Origin: Halichondria panicea
Taxonomy: Eukaryota; Porifera; Demospongiae; Suberitida; Halichondriidae
Assembly (NCBI RefSeq): GCF_963675165.1
Contig: NC_087377.1
Span: forward strand, 14,194,198 to 14,258,197
DNA: 64,000 bases
Reading direction: 5' to 3'
Position 1 is the first letter of the stretch. Each line of letters begins with the position of its first letter. Below the pieces are notes generated by a model. It had not been told where the DNA came from, did not search any database, and saw nothing but the letters and a program-made list of their open reading frames with translations. Shown in pieces: positions 11,569 to 22,520 of this stretch. The position numbers and the translations under genes were made by a program.

Positions 11569-12455
11569 GCTGCTACCAGTGCTACCAGAGCTACTGCTGC
11601 TACCAGCGCTACCATGCAGTGCTACTGCTGCTACCAGTGCTACCAGTGCTACTGCTGCTACCAGCGCTACCAGTGCTACTGCTGCTACCAGTGCTACCAG
11701 CGCTACCAGTGCTACTACCAGCGCTACTGCTGCTACCAGTGCTACTGCTGCTACCAGCGCTACCAGTGCTACTGCTGCTACCAGCGCTACTAGTGCTACT
11801 GCTGCTACCAGTGCTACCAGTGCTACTGCTGCTACCAGCGCTACCAGTGCTACTGCTGCTACCAGTGCTACCAGTGCTACTACTGCTACCAGCACTACCA
11901 GTGCTACCAGTGCTACTACTGCGCTACCAGTGCTACTATTGCTACCAGCGCTACCAGTGCTACCAGTGCTACCAGTGCTACTGCAGTGCTTCTGCTACTA
12001 CCAGTGCTACTGCTGCTACCAGTGCTACCAGCGCTACCAGTGCTACCAGCGCTACCAGTGCTACCAGTGCTACTGCTGCTATATACCAGTGCTACTGCTG
12101 CTACCAGCGCTACTGTTGCTACCAGTGCTACCAGTGCTACCAGTGCTACTGCTGCTACCAGTGCTACCAGTGCTACTGCTGCTACCAGTGCTACCAGTGC
12201 TACCAGTGCTACCAGCGCTACCAGTGCTACTACTGCTACCAGCGCTACCAGTGCTACTATTGCTACCAGTGCTACCAGTGCTACCAATGCTACCAGCGCT
12301 ACCAGTGCTGCTATACCAATGCTACTGCTGCTACCAGTGCTACCAGTGCTACTGCTGCTACCAGTGCTACTAGTGCTACTGCTGCTACCAGCGCTACCAG
12401 CGCTACCAGTGCTACTACTGCTACCAGAGCTACCAGTGCTACTGCTGCTATTACT
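11568..12455. repeat. ~890-bp minisatellite (GCTACCAGT / GCTACTGCT units)
   Basis: The array is built from 9-bp units GCTACCAGT, GCTACCAGC and GCTACTGCT in a varying order. All unit lengths are multiples of three and lack stops, so several frames on both strands stay open (Ala-Thr-Ser or Leu-Pro-Val on +, Val-Ala-Leu on -). No start context, splice signal or flanking domain supports a protein. It directly abuts the inverted arm of the preceding repeat. Confidence 0.85.
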
Positions 12456-12695
12456 GATACACCTACCAGCTACTATGACGTCATTAGGAAGGTATATAGA
12501 TGATGTAATCTAGGATTGGTTACATGGAGAAACAACCCAGAATTGCTGCAATAGTTACCAGACGTTCCCTCCCTCCCACGTCTGCTCGCGAGATTAGAGA
12601 TAGGTTACCGTTAGTTTTCATCACTTAATGCAAAACCAAGGTTAGCCTCGACCCCAGGCCGATCCGTCTCCAATTGAACGCTAGGTCACCTACTA

Positions 12696-13938
12696 CAGTG
12701 CAACAACCAAAGAGAGTAGATTTTTTTTATATTATTATTTTTCACATTTTGTGGCATATCTTCTGAAGTAAAGGTGATATGATCTATTTGAGTGCAGGTA
12801 CTGAAAGTTCAACTATTGGCGCTTCCATTGGACCACCACCTGTTACATCATATGACATCATCACTATGAAATGGCTGTCTAAAGATGTGTACCTCCGAAA
12901 ATATGTTAGGAATAGAAGTAGCTTATTTGTTTGAGTTAAGATCTGAAACTTGTTGTGCATGTACCTGAGTATATTGCTCATCTTTTGAGCTTCAACGGAA
13001 GTCTGGGCTACTAGTAAGTTCTGAGAAATACTGCATTTTGTTGTTTTTTGGTGGCAAATATGTTAGGAATACAACTTTCTATTTTATGCTAGTTAAGGTC
13101 TGATTTTTGAGAAGGATGTACTACAATAGTGTAAAATTCATTTGCACTAACTTACAGGAGCTAGACAAGTCTTTTCTTTGCTAGAGCGGCCCTTCTTGTC
13201 AAAAATGGTGATTTTGCTCCGTTTTGCTACTTTTGCTGACGTTGCAATGATATTCATTGATTTGTGACATCACAAATCATCTTGTTGTTATTTGCTACAT
13301 CCAAAGGTCATGTGATGTCTACCTGCAAATACACAGTTGGTGTTGGTCATTCTGTATCACAGGGGCGTGGCAATTGAGCCTTATACGTAGGCAAATCGCC
13401 CCAAAAGTCATAAAAAGCACTGTTTTTGACAAGATGGGCCGCTCTAGCAAAGAAGAGGCTAGCCTAACTCCTGTAAGTTAGTACAGATGAAAAGTACACT
13501 ATTGTAGTACATGCTGCTCAAAAATCAGACCTTAACTAATATAAAATCGAAAGTTGTATTCCTAACATATTTGCCACCAAAAAACAACAAAATGCAGTAT
13601 TTCTCAGAACTTACTAGTAGCCCAGACTTCGGTTGAAGCTCAAAAGATGAGCAATATACTCAGGTACATGCACAACAAATTTCAGATCTTAACTCGACAA
13701 AATAAGCTACTTCTATTCCTAACATAATTATTTTCGGAAGTACACATCTTCAGACAGCCATTTTATACTGATGATGTCATGTGATGTAACAGGTGGTGGT
13801 CCAATGGAAGCGCCAATAGTTGAACTTTAAGTACCTGCACTCAAATAGATCATATCACTTTTACTTTAAAAGATATGCCACAAAATTTTAAAAATGTGTA
13901 CCAAAAAAAAAAATCTACTCTCTTTGGTTGTTGCACTG
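12696..13938. mobile_element. Foldback element, ~500-bp arms, TA target site
   Basis: The ends CAGTGCAACAACCAAAGAGA and complement are flanked by TA on both sides (12694-12695 and 13939-13940), as in Tc1/mariner-type elements. The arms run from the ends to about 13220 and from about 13420, with few mismatches. It splits the CCAGGCC ... GGCCTGG palindrome of the surrounding element. No transposase is encoded. It is probably a mariner-related MITE (inference). Confidence 0.8.
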
Positions 13939-14094
13939 TAGGCCTGGTATTTGATTGTATTTGGGCGTGATCTGGGCGTGGTTTTTAATAAAATTGACTC
14001 TGTGGTACAACAAAAAATAAGTCCTCCAACATGAACAGTGGTCTTCAACAACAGCCTCTGGGGCAGTATACAGCAGGAAATACTTCTCTTCTGC

Positions 14095-14350
14095 TCTCGC
14101 GTACGCGTTATCCTGTGTTGGAAAACCAGGTCTAGTCTTGAAAGACAAGCAGCTGGAGGCGTTGAAGTGTCTGTACGCTGGTGTTTATGTGGGTACCGTA
14201 CCGACCGGCTATGGCAAGTCCCAGAGCAAGTCCATCTGCTTTCCAGACACTCCCTTTCTTGATTGATGTGAAGCTTGACAGGACCAGTGCACCTCTCTCT
14301 GAAAGAAGTGTTGTGATGGTGATTTCTCCTCTTGTTTCTCTGAAAGTGTT
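14095..14350 (+). pseudogene. Fragment of a RecQ-like DNA helicase
   Basis: Reading + strand with one frame change near 14255 gives a segment with LKDKQLEALKCLYAG, then a Walker A motif PTGYGKS (14205-14225), PFLIDVKLDRTSAPLSERSV and VVMVISPLVSL. This matches the start of RecQ-family helicase cores, where PTGxGKS binds ATP and the following hydrophobic strand leads into motif Ia. Only the first part of the helicase is present and the frame is broken, so it is a pseudogene fragment. It sits inside the 12643-15170 element. The long open frame on the opposite strand is a shadow. Confidence 0.7.
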
Positions 14351-15375
14351 GGTGTGTCTGTTCGACGTTCAGTGCCATTCTCTCTGGAAGGAAGTATTGT
14401 TGTGACATTTGCCGAAAATTGGTCACAGAGTAAGTACGTGGTATCTGATCCGAGAACTGTGTGGCCTGAATGTGTTTACAATCCGAGGGACTTGTGTGTA
14501 TCCGATCCGAGGGACTTGTTGCTGAGTGTGTATCCGGACTTGTTGCTTGAGTGTGTATTAATGGATAGTGCTTTCAATGGTAAATCTATTGTGTAAATCA
14601 ATAAGTAGTCCTCACATTATGTTACGTCACAGCCACTGTACTTATCCACATTTATTTTTTACCCACAGGTTTAACTATGAGATTAACTTGTCGCCTGAGT
14701 GTGTATCCGATCCGAGCCTCAAGTTAAGGAATAAATCTACAGAGCTGATGTTTTACTTAGCTGTCTCTGTCTACAGTATATACAGAGAGGTAGCCTCTTC
14801 TTTTTCTTTTTTCTGTTCTTTATCACAATAACTGTTTTAACGTTCAATGAGATAAAATACGGTAAATAATAAATTAATTGTCCACCCACGCGCCAATAGT
14901 AAATACCAGGCCCACTATTCAAGGGGCTGGAGTCGAGGCTAGCTAGCTATAAATTGAGAACATGACACGGAGCTACATTACTGTAACTTTTACGGGAGTA
15001 AAATGCCTCTACGTACACCTTTAGTATTACAGAAAAAATGCAGGAAACAAAATGTGAAGAATCTCTCTGCTTTAGTTTCCGGTTCCTGCCACGCCCAGAT
15101 ACAATCAATACCAGGCCGTATTTTTTCAACTTTGTTCTATTAAAAAAAAATCGGCCTGGGACCGAGGCTAAACCAAGGTATGTGTTAGCCTCGAGACCAG
15201 CCGTTCGTTATCTGAAAGAACACTAGCCTCGATTCCAGGCCGATTAAAATTCGGCCTGGTACCTATTGCATGGTGATAGTGCGCATGCGTTAGTTTATTC
15301 CAGAATCTGGGGAATCCCCTTTTTTCTTTCTCTCATCTATTTTCTATCTTTGTACATCAGCTTAGCTCTCTATTG

Positions 15376-15610
15376 CGTTGTTCCAGAAGGCTTTCACACT
15401 AGTCTGAAGCCAGAAGAGGCTCTCATCTACCTCTATGACAGTTGTATGGTCAGGATGTCTTACCTTGGATCTGTACAGGCTATGGGAAGTGTATGGTGCC
15501 TCAAACTGCTACTTGCAAAGACAACCCGGCTATAGGACCATACTAGACGTAGATGAGAGCCTCTTCTGTCTTAAAACTAGTGTTCAAGCCTTCTAGACCA
15601 ACGCAATAGA
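15376..15610. repeat. Inverted repeat shared with 870-1060
   Basis: AGAAGAGGCTCTCATCTACC near 15410 pairs with GTAGATGAGAGCCTCTTCTG near 15550. The same pair occurs in the 826-1704 element, so both are copies of one subfamily. Confidence 0.6.
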
Positions 15611-15763
15611 CGGTATAAGCCACAGCTTCACAGAACTCAGTCATAGATAAAGTATTACGGTATAATTAATTTTTTTGTTTTTTTTGTTTTTTTTTTGCAT
15701 GCGAAATTTTTTGCATGCGCAATGATAGAAGGTTCAAGGTAAGTGAAAAAAAGAGTAAGTATA

Positions 15764-16624
15764 TATGGTGAGCCTTTTGTTTCAAAATGGCGATACAATA
15801 TACCATGTGTTGGTGTCCCAAACTGGAAGGATAAATCGACTCGATGTGTTTTATCAACTCGATTTTATCGACTTCTGTCTGGTAGGGATCGACTCGATGT
15901 GTTTTATCAACTCGATTTTATCGACTTCATCTGGTAAGGATCGACTCGATGTGTTTTATCAACTCGATTTCTTCTGGTGAGAGGATCGACTCGATTCCAG
16001 GTCGCTGGGGGGAAAAGGCGAGTTTCGAGGGCGGCCTGATATGGCTGTAGTCGCTGTACTCTAGCGTGCAACGAAGGCGCTAGGCTAGGCTCAGACAAGA
16101 CGCTGAGACTCTTGAGGCCACAGGCACGCCTACAGCAGCTCAGAGTAGCTACTTACTATGTTTCATGAACTCAAGAGTCAAGTAGACAAGCATTTAGTGA
16201 TTTAATTTACTGTGATCCAGCACAAGTAAGCTGCTGTGACCTTCTGCAGGCGTGCCTGGAAGGTCAGCTACTCTGACCTGCTGTGGGCCTGCCTGTGGCC
16301 TCAAGAGTCTCAGTGCCTTGTCTGAGCCTAGCACCTTTGTTGCAAGAGTACGGTCATATATAGCCTCGATATCAAGCCGCCCTCTAAACTCGCCTTTTCC
16401 CCCAGCGGCCTGGAATCGAGTCGATCCTCTCACCAGAAGAAATCAAGTTGATAAAACACATCGAGTCGATCCTTACCAGATGAAATCGAGTTGATATAAC
16501 ACATCGAGTCAATCCCTACCAGATAAAGTCGATAAAATCGAGTTGATAAAACAAATCGAGTTGATTTTTGGGACACCAACACATGGTATTTTGTATCGCC
16601 ATTTTGAAACAAAAGGCTCACCAT
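15764..16624. mobile_element. Foldback element carrying a TCGACTCGAT minisatellite
   Basis: The ends ATGGTGAGCCTTTTGTTTCA and complement are about 250-bp arms. Each arm contains three to four imperfect units built on ATCGACTCGATGTGTTTTAT. The centre has a second inverted pair (about 16085-16150 and 16255-16345). No protein is encoded. Confidence 0.75.
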
Positions 16625-16654
16625 AAGTATAATGTAATGTTACATTCAGAGTTA

Positions 16655-16850
16655 ACCATGCAGGTCCACGGCTGTAGGGGTTAACGCTGCGTGCCCACAT
16701 GAGGACCTTGCTCCTCTAATGGACATGATTGATGATCGGAGGAGAGAGAAAGATAGTCGGCATCTTAGCCAGCACATAGTACTACTGTAGGGATTGTTCC
16801 ATTTGGTTGCCAGAAGTGATGTCAGTCTTTTGTAAAATGTGTTGGCCTGT
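16655..16850 (-). pseudogene. 3' fragment of an RLE-type non-LTR retrotransposon
   Basis: The - strand encodes TFYKRLTSLLATKWNNPYSS followed by WLRCRLSFSLLRSSIMSIRG. This is the same C-terminal module as in the 53456-54385 and 52067-52440 copies. The upstream parts are absent, so it is a short dead fragment. Confidence 0.65.
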
Positions 16851-16997
16851 GGCAGAAAGTACGAGTGGTGTGAAGGTTTTACGTTCGTAGTACGATTACC
16901 CATATTCTGGGTAATTTGAAGCGCATGCGCACTATCACCCCTGCAATAGGTACCAGGCCGTATTTTAATCGGCCTTGAATCGAGGCTAAAAGAACAC

Positions 16998-18654
16998 CTG
17001 GTCAAGTTCTAATGTGCAACTTGTTGTCTAGCTGAGTCAGCATTTTATAGCATCATAAAATTGGCGAGCGAAGCGAGTCCCTTAGTTAGTCTTGCACGTG
17101 GTCCGGGTGGTGTATGTATGTATGTATGTCTGTCGTACCGGCATACACTTTTGTGACTCGTGATCCTTTACCAATTTCTATGTGACTCGATAAAGATATG
17201 AATAGCGGATCCTCAGAAACAGTTAAAAAGAGGGAAAGGAGGCTTACTAGACCCAGAGAAAGATACAGGGCACACAGGAGCAGCAGAAAGTGAAGGTATA
17301 ACTGACTCAAACGGTTCTGCAGGTGTCCAAGTTGCCTAGTAGAAAGTGCACAAGCCAGCAGAAAGTGGCCAAACATTATAAATTTTCATTACACTTACAG
17401 AGACTCCAGAGGCCATATAGGCACGCTTGAAGCAACACATGCAGGCAGAGGCATACAGAGTGAATCCCGATATGCCTCTATTCGAACACAGTTCAATCCA
17501 AGATGCTGTTTATATCTGCAGTCATGCCAATAATGTCTATCTATCGATTACCACTTGGACAATATGAATACGCAGGCCATTCATCAACCTGCCACAAGAA
17601 GCGAAAACTCGGCCTGGGATCGAGGCTAACCCTTTCCTTGCCATTTGTGAAATCTGGAACAGGATCGTCTTTAGGTCGATCAATTAGTGTGGATCCGGCC
17701 TCACCACGCCTCCATGTCATTCTATTAGTCTAGATCAGGCTAGCAATTCTAGCTGGGACTCCCAGTTCTAGCTCGTTTTGTTTAGCGTGTCAGAGACTGG
17801 GAGAAGATGATTGGCACTCCTTGGCTCCTTTGGATGTACAGCTGTCCAGATCCCTAGAACATACCCTCCATTCTGACGAGTTATCAGTGCATAGGGTGCT
17901 TACTAGATTCTTGCCAGCCAGTACAGTTCAAGCTACACACAGCACCGCTCAACTATTCTCTACCCCATTATCTAGCTAAATCTGGTCCAACTAGACAGCA
18001 GACACAGCTAGTTAATTCAGTAAAGCCAGGGGTAGCCCTACTTCTACGGTTGTTCAGTACCCACAGTAACAATTCCTCTGGGCTGGGCTAACTAGTTGAG
18101 CCACGCCTCCCAATTCTCAAGGCTAGGTACATGTCTCTGTCTAGCTGCTTCTTCAGCTTCTTGCTCAGTTTTGTGGCTTAGAGAAAGGCCAGCTACTCAG
18201 GGGGAAGAGTCCAGATGAAAGTCTGGCAGCCAGGTGACGTCCAAACGGTCAGTTATTCTTTCCACCAACTTTTTATTAATCTAGTCTAGTCCTGCTTGCA
18301 CTGCTACTACTACTGCTACTCTTCCTACTACTACTACTGCTGCTACTCTTCCTAGCTAGTCAAAGGTTTCTTTAACTACATATGCACAAAGAGACATCAA
18401 AGCTTACATCAAAGGACACAGATTTTTAGCCTACTTGACTGATAAGGCCGTTACCTAGACTACAGTTTGTTTGTCAGGGAGGAGCTCACATACAACTTCA
18501 TCTAATTCATCATAACGATTCGTTACCGTTGTTGTAATTTCTACAACAGATTGCCAAGGAAAGAGCTAAGTAGGTAGTTGGCTTACGTACCTATTTAGCT
18601 TTCGAAGTACGTAAGGTAGTTGGTGACTCTAAACGGAATGTCCAATAAATGCCC
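16998..18654. other. Gene-free stretch
   Basis: No supported gene. It holds a GTAT microsatellite at 17111-17130, a right tip of the TAGCCTCGA family ending at 17628, CTA/CTG triplet runs at about 18300-18350, and, at about 18560-18640, units of the TTCGAAAGCTAAGTAGG minisatellite that is larger at 23100-24060. Confidence 0.5.
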
Positions 18655-18809
18655 ATTTAAATTAGATGGGCGTGGCCCTCCTCCCAAAGGGGAGACGGGT
18701 TGCAGCCCTATCTACAGTGGATTTCAGTTACGTTCGAATGTTGCGTTGATACGGACTTCCGTGTTGCGCTATAAGATAGGAAAAACGCGGGAAATTATTA
18801 TATTGTCAC

Positions 18810-19929
18810 GTGAGCTTCCACGTGAAAATTTCAGAGCCTTCTCAGATTATTCACAGTAAGTGTCTGACAGTATTAAACAACATTAACAGGGACTCTGGCT
18901 GGCCTGATTACATGGAGAGTTGTGACTACCAGTCCCACTTACCATACCCTGGGCCTAGCCCTGGGTCTATCTCTATGGGTCGTTGTTGGCAAGGCCAAAG
19001 TAGAGTGGAAGTTTCAGCACCCAAAGCTACAGTTAGCGCTGCTTCTGGAAGCTGCATCGAAGTAGAAGTAAGTAAATAAAATTGGCTAACATGTTTCCAT
19101 GTAATACCCTTTGTGTACACAGTGTGAAACAGCACGGGTTAGGGTTTCCCCTTCAAAATTATCTTCTAAACACTACGTATATTCGGTAAAGGTAGTGAAC
19201 CCAGTACGCAAGTCCGAATACACTGTCAGAAAGCTTAGTACTTATGATCGTTTCTCCTCATTTGATGAACTAACAGAACAGTTGCAAAAGTGTTTGGACA
19301 AAATATCACCCAGCCAAATAGGCTACATTGAGCCAGGGCATGGATTAAAGGGGAAGCAGAGGTGGCTGTATACAGATGAAGATGTAGATACTATGTATGA
19401 CATTTACAAGAGAAAGACTGAGATTCTGCTCTGGTGCTTTTCTGAGAACCCTGAAGGATCTGAGATCACTACATGCAGTAAATCGAAAAAAGCAGAGACA
19501 AGTTCCAAATCTAAGAAGGAAGCGATTGCTTCGAAAATTAACGAAGTTGAGTGCATCGTGAAAAAACTTCAAGATAAGCATGGCAACCAATATTCAGTAG
19601 AAAAGTGTAATGCTTGGGCACATTTGATTCATGTGGGAAAACATGATTCACACGATGATCCTCCAGATTTACCATACTTCCGAGGAACAAAGAAACGAAA
19701 ATTGCAGACTGCTAGTGAAGGACGCGAGAATTCTCCACCTTCACCTCAAGCTGCCTCTAAGTCTTCACCATCAATTATTACTTCTCCCAGTAAAAGGGTT
19801 GGCCTCCGGAGTCAGTGCATTGAGCAGTTAGTTAAATGGCACTCACTGCTTGAGAAAGGTGCCATTTCTCAACTGCAGTATGATGAAATGCAAAAGGCAA
19901 TCATGGAGGAAATTAAATCCAACTATTGA
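18810..19929 (+). CDS. Accessory protein of the Tc1/mariner-type element
   Basis: Two exons, 18810-19067 and 19123-19929, join in phase 0 (donor GTAAGT, acceptor TACACAG) to give about 354 residues. If the first exon is not used, an ATG at 19111 opens the second part. The N-terminal part is Gly/Pro/Ser-rich. The middle has a compact region (YVYSVKVVNP..., TYDRFSSFDELTEQLQKCL) vaguely like a PB1 or ubiquitin-type fold. A Lys/Ser-rich stretch follows with likely nuclear signals (TKKRKLQ), and the C terminus is a predicted helix (IEQLVKWHSLLEKGAISQLQ). I do not recognise the family. Position inside the inverted repeats and opposite the transposase suggests a transposition or regulatory role, but a captured host gene is possible. 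Confidence 0.6.
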
Positions 19930-20046
19930 CTGTTTGTAACATTGCTAAATTCGAGAATCAAAGAATCAGGAAATTTCTTGCCTTCAAATCAAGTATTGTG
20001 TATGAATGACAATGTGTAACTATATTATATGAATGGAATGCACAAA

Positions 20047-21044
20047 TTATTTTGAGTAACCGCTGTGTCGAACCCAAGCAGTGCAATGTTCACTGGTGAT
20101 ACTATCAAAAGCTGAGTGTATTATATTATCAGTTGGGTTGGTGACAATTTGCAGTAGGTTATCGTGTTTCCTTAAGTAGTTTTTTACAAAACTAAACATT
20201 TCTTCTGCCGGATTGAGATCAGGACTATACGGTGGAAGAAATAGTAAAAGTATGCCCATTTGTCTGAATAGATCTGTGATATCTTGAGTGTGGTGCACAG
20301 ACAAATTGTCCATTATAACAATTGAACAAGGATTAGATCCGTTGAATGGTAGCATGTTCGGTATGAGGGATCGTCTTGCATAGTCAAAGAACACTTCCGC
20401 ATCAACATTAGACTTAGTAACTTCAACAGCTACTACACCATCAGTGCTCATGCCAGCAATAGCATTAACTCTTTGCCCACGACTCAACAGGCGTTTATTC
20501 TGTGGTGCCAATCCTCTTATTGCATATCCATACTTTCTGATATGATCTCTGGCATCTGAACCCGTTTCATCAATAAATACAAAGTTTACTGGTCTGGATT
20601 AAATAGTAAACACTGAGCCATAAATGCTCCACGGAGTGTATAGCACCTTTGGAGAGCTACTTGTTGAATCTTCTTTCGAGTGATCCCATATCTTCTAAGT
20701 AGCCGACAAATAGTTGGGGGAGTCACCACAACCCCCATTGCTTCCTCCAATTCGTGGCACACCTCAGAGAGATACATGGATGGATCCTCGAGCACCATCC
20801 AAACTGTATATATTTCTTCATGTACACTTAGCTTTCTCAGCTCTCTCCTTTGTTCGCTCAGTACAGGGTCTACTTTTCCTGTTTGCTGAAACCACCTCGT
20901 AAATATACTGTATGCTGTGCTTGCTGCAATATTTAAGTTAGTAGCTATCTTGTCATAGGTAAGATTCATACCAATTCTTTGATAGACTACTCTCCAGCGT
21001 AGATCTATGCCATAGGCTTTCTTTCTTCCCGGTTCAGCTGACAT
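20047..21044 (-). pseudogene. Tc1/mariner (IS630-like) DDE transposase, frameshifted
   Basis: It starts at the ATG complementary to 21042-21044 (MSAEPGRKKAYGIDLRWRVV). Residues about 12-65 form a helix-turn-helix domain (YDKIATNLNIAASTAYSIF), and a second helical DNA-binding part contains VTPPTICRLLRRYGITRKKI. After one frame change near 20590 the catalytic domain continues. The three acidic residues are in FIDETG, VIMDNLSVHH and PYSPDLNPAEEMF, in a DD-E arrangement with about 34 residues between the last two. Apart from the single frame change the enzyme looks complete, so the copy is young or the change is a sequencing error. It would cut and join the element's own ends. Confidence 0.8.
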
Positions 21045-21691
21045 TTTGATCTGTAGTATTACATTTGAATTTCCCGCGGTTTTCCTCTTGTAAGCGCAAC
21101 ACGGAAGTCCGTACGTCAACGCAAATTCGAACGCAACTGAAATCCACTGTAGCATTCGTTCTGCTGCATCGCGTACTAACTATGAAATCATTAATATTAG
21201 CCGTGCCTCTAACCACAAAGCTCAGCTTGCTGCAGAGAGGGGAGGGGCTGGGAAGCTGTGGCGTACTCCTAGTAGCCACTAACCACAAACACTCAATCTG
21301 TGGTCAAGTTGAACTATGTGCTGTGTTATGGACTAGAAATATCTTAGTTGTTCTAGAGTAATCTTACACTAAGCAATTCTGGACTATTCTATGTATTGTT
21401 CTGGTTTGTTCTAGAACTGTTTTGTTTTGTATTTAAAACAGTTCAGTTTTGTGTCTAAGTTGTGTTATTCGTGCGTGTTCTTTATTGTTCAAGACAGCTA
21501 TTAAAAGTCAATTCTCCTATAGTCAAGAGTACTACGTTACAGAAGCCAACAAAAATGCATTACGTAAGGGTTATACAATCTGATTGGTGTATATGCATTC
21601 CTGAATGCAAACTGCTTACGTAATGTAGGCAGTCTGCAATCTGATTGGTGCTGCATGTTTTTCTGCAGCAAGAACGAATGCTAGAGAGGGC

Positions 21692-22461
21692 TAGCCTCTA
21701 CACAGGCTCTCCTTTTTCTGTTCTTTATCACAATCGTTCAATAAGATAAAATACTGTCTTAATCGTTCAATGAGATAAAATACGGTATTAATTGGAGGAA
21801 TAAAGAAAGAAATAGACGTAGAGTTAGGAAAAAAGAGAGCCTGTATCGGGAAGTCGCGTGAGGGTAGAAGGGTGGTAGAAGGGTGAAAATGAGCGTGGGC
21901 ATGCTGAGCTAGAGATGTTGGACTGCCCACGCAGATATCTATGACTAATAAAACTTTACCTGCAGCAAGCTGGACATGGACTTGGAACTGGAAGTTTGCA
22001 AGCACTATAGCTAGCTATATACCTTAGGCTTAGCTAGATGATCTACTAGTCTAGATTGTGTGTTCAGATTCTATCAGACTATTACCTTTTCTTGTGTCTT
22101 TCTACATGCTAGTATAGATCAAGAATAGCTTAGTCATCATTATTATATTGCAGGTAGCTACTGCCAGAGCTGGCCACGCTGGTTCTCTGATCTGACTTGC
22201 AGCACAGCTTGGGTGGTTGTCTCAGTACAGTTTTATATATTAACTCTGAATGCGTGGGAGAATACCTTAGGTCACGATTGTGGGCTACATATCGCCCACG
22301 TTCATAAAAATCCTTGTGGATCACGCGATTTCCCAAACCAGGCCTTACTTTTTCTTAACTGTACGCCCATTTCTTTCTTTGCTGCCTCACTATGTCTTTC
22401 TTGTGATTTACGGATGAACAGTGACAACAGCAAGAAAAAGTAAGGCCTGGGAACGAGGCTA
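21692..22461. mobile_element. TAGCCTCGA-family element, 9-bp TSD
   Basis: The left tip TAGCCTCTACACAGGCTCTC and right tip GGCCTGGGAACGAGGCTA are flanked by the perfect 9-bp repeat AGAGAGGGC (21683-21691, 22462-22470). Two inverted modules inside start from the tips. A related but differently truncated copy lies inverted at 40985-41719. No gene. Confidence 0.8.
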
Positions 22462-22520
22462 AGAGAGGGCTGCAACCCGTCTCCCCTTTGGGAGGTGGGC
22501 CACGCCCATCTACATTTAAA

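Larger units (their letters stand above)
12643..15170. mobile_element. TAGCCTCGA-family composite element, 9-bp TSD
   Basis: The left tip TAGCCTCGACCCCAGGCCGA at 12643 and the right tip ending GGGACCGAGGCTA at 15170 are flanked by the perfect 9-bp direct repeat AACCAAGGT (12634-12642 and 15171-15179). Inside are a foldback element inserted in the left subterminal palindrome (12696-13938), a RecQ-like helicase fragment and a further family tip at about 14895-14941. This is either cargo captured by a non-autonomous element or the remains of a larger autonomous one. Confidence 0.75.
15224..16988. mobile_element. TAGCCTCGA-family composite element, 9-bp TSD
   Basis: The left tip at 15224 (TAGCCTCGATTCCAGGCCGA) and right tip at 16988 (AATCGAGGCTA) are inverted. 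The perfect 9-bp direct repeat AAAGAACAC flanks them (15215-15223 and 16989-16997). The first and last 100 bp are inverted copies of each other, including GCGCATGCG and an ATTCTGGGTAA-like block. It encloses an inverted repeat (15376-15610), a foldback (15764-16624) and a retrotransposon fragment (16655-16850). Confidence 0.8.
18715..21149. mobile_element. Tc1/mariner-type transposon with two genes, TA target site
   Basis: Terminal inverted repeats of about 90 bp start CAGTGGATTTCAGTT at 18715 and end with the complement at 21149. TA flanks both ends (18713-18714, 21150-21151). The 2435-bp element carries a DDE transposase on the - strand and an additional spliced gene on the + strand, in tail-to-tail arrangement. 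Tc1/mariner elements normally carry only the transposase, so the second gene is unusual. Confidence 0.85.
18655..22520. mobile_element. Outer inverted-repeat element split by two later insertions
   Basis: ATTTAAATTAGATGGGCGTG and the following CCCAAAGGGGAGACGGGTTG at 18655-18710 recur in inverted orientation at 22468-22520. Between them lie a Tc1/mariner-type transposon (18715-21149) and a TAGCCTCGA-family element (21692-22461), each with its own target duplication. The outer unit is therefore the oldest. Confidence 0.6.

Noticed and set aside
11516..12513. Long Ala-Thr-Ser and Leu-Pro-Val open frames, and Val-Ala-Leu frames on the other strand
   Set aside because: They follow from 9-bp units without stops; no gene structure supports them.
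13866..14426. 186-codon open frame on the - strand
   Set aside because: It is antisense to the RecQ-like fragment and partly covers a foldback arm; composition is not protein-like.
15830..15975. Regular short repeats that could suggest a CRISPR array
   Set aside because: Units are a minisatellite inside a foldback element in a eukaryotic genome, without unique spacers or cas genes.
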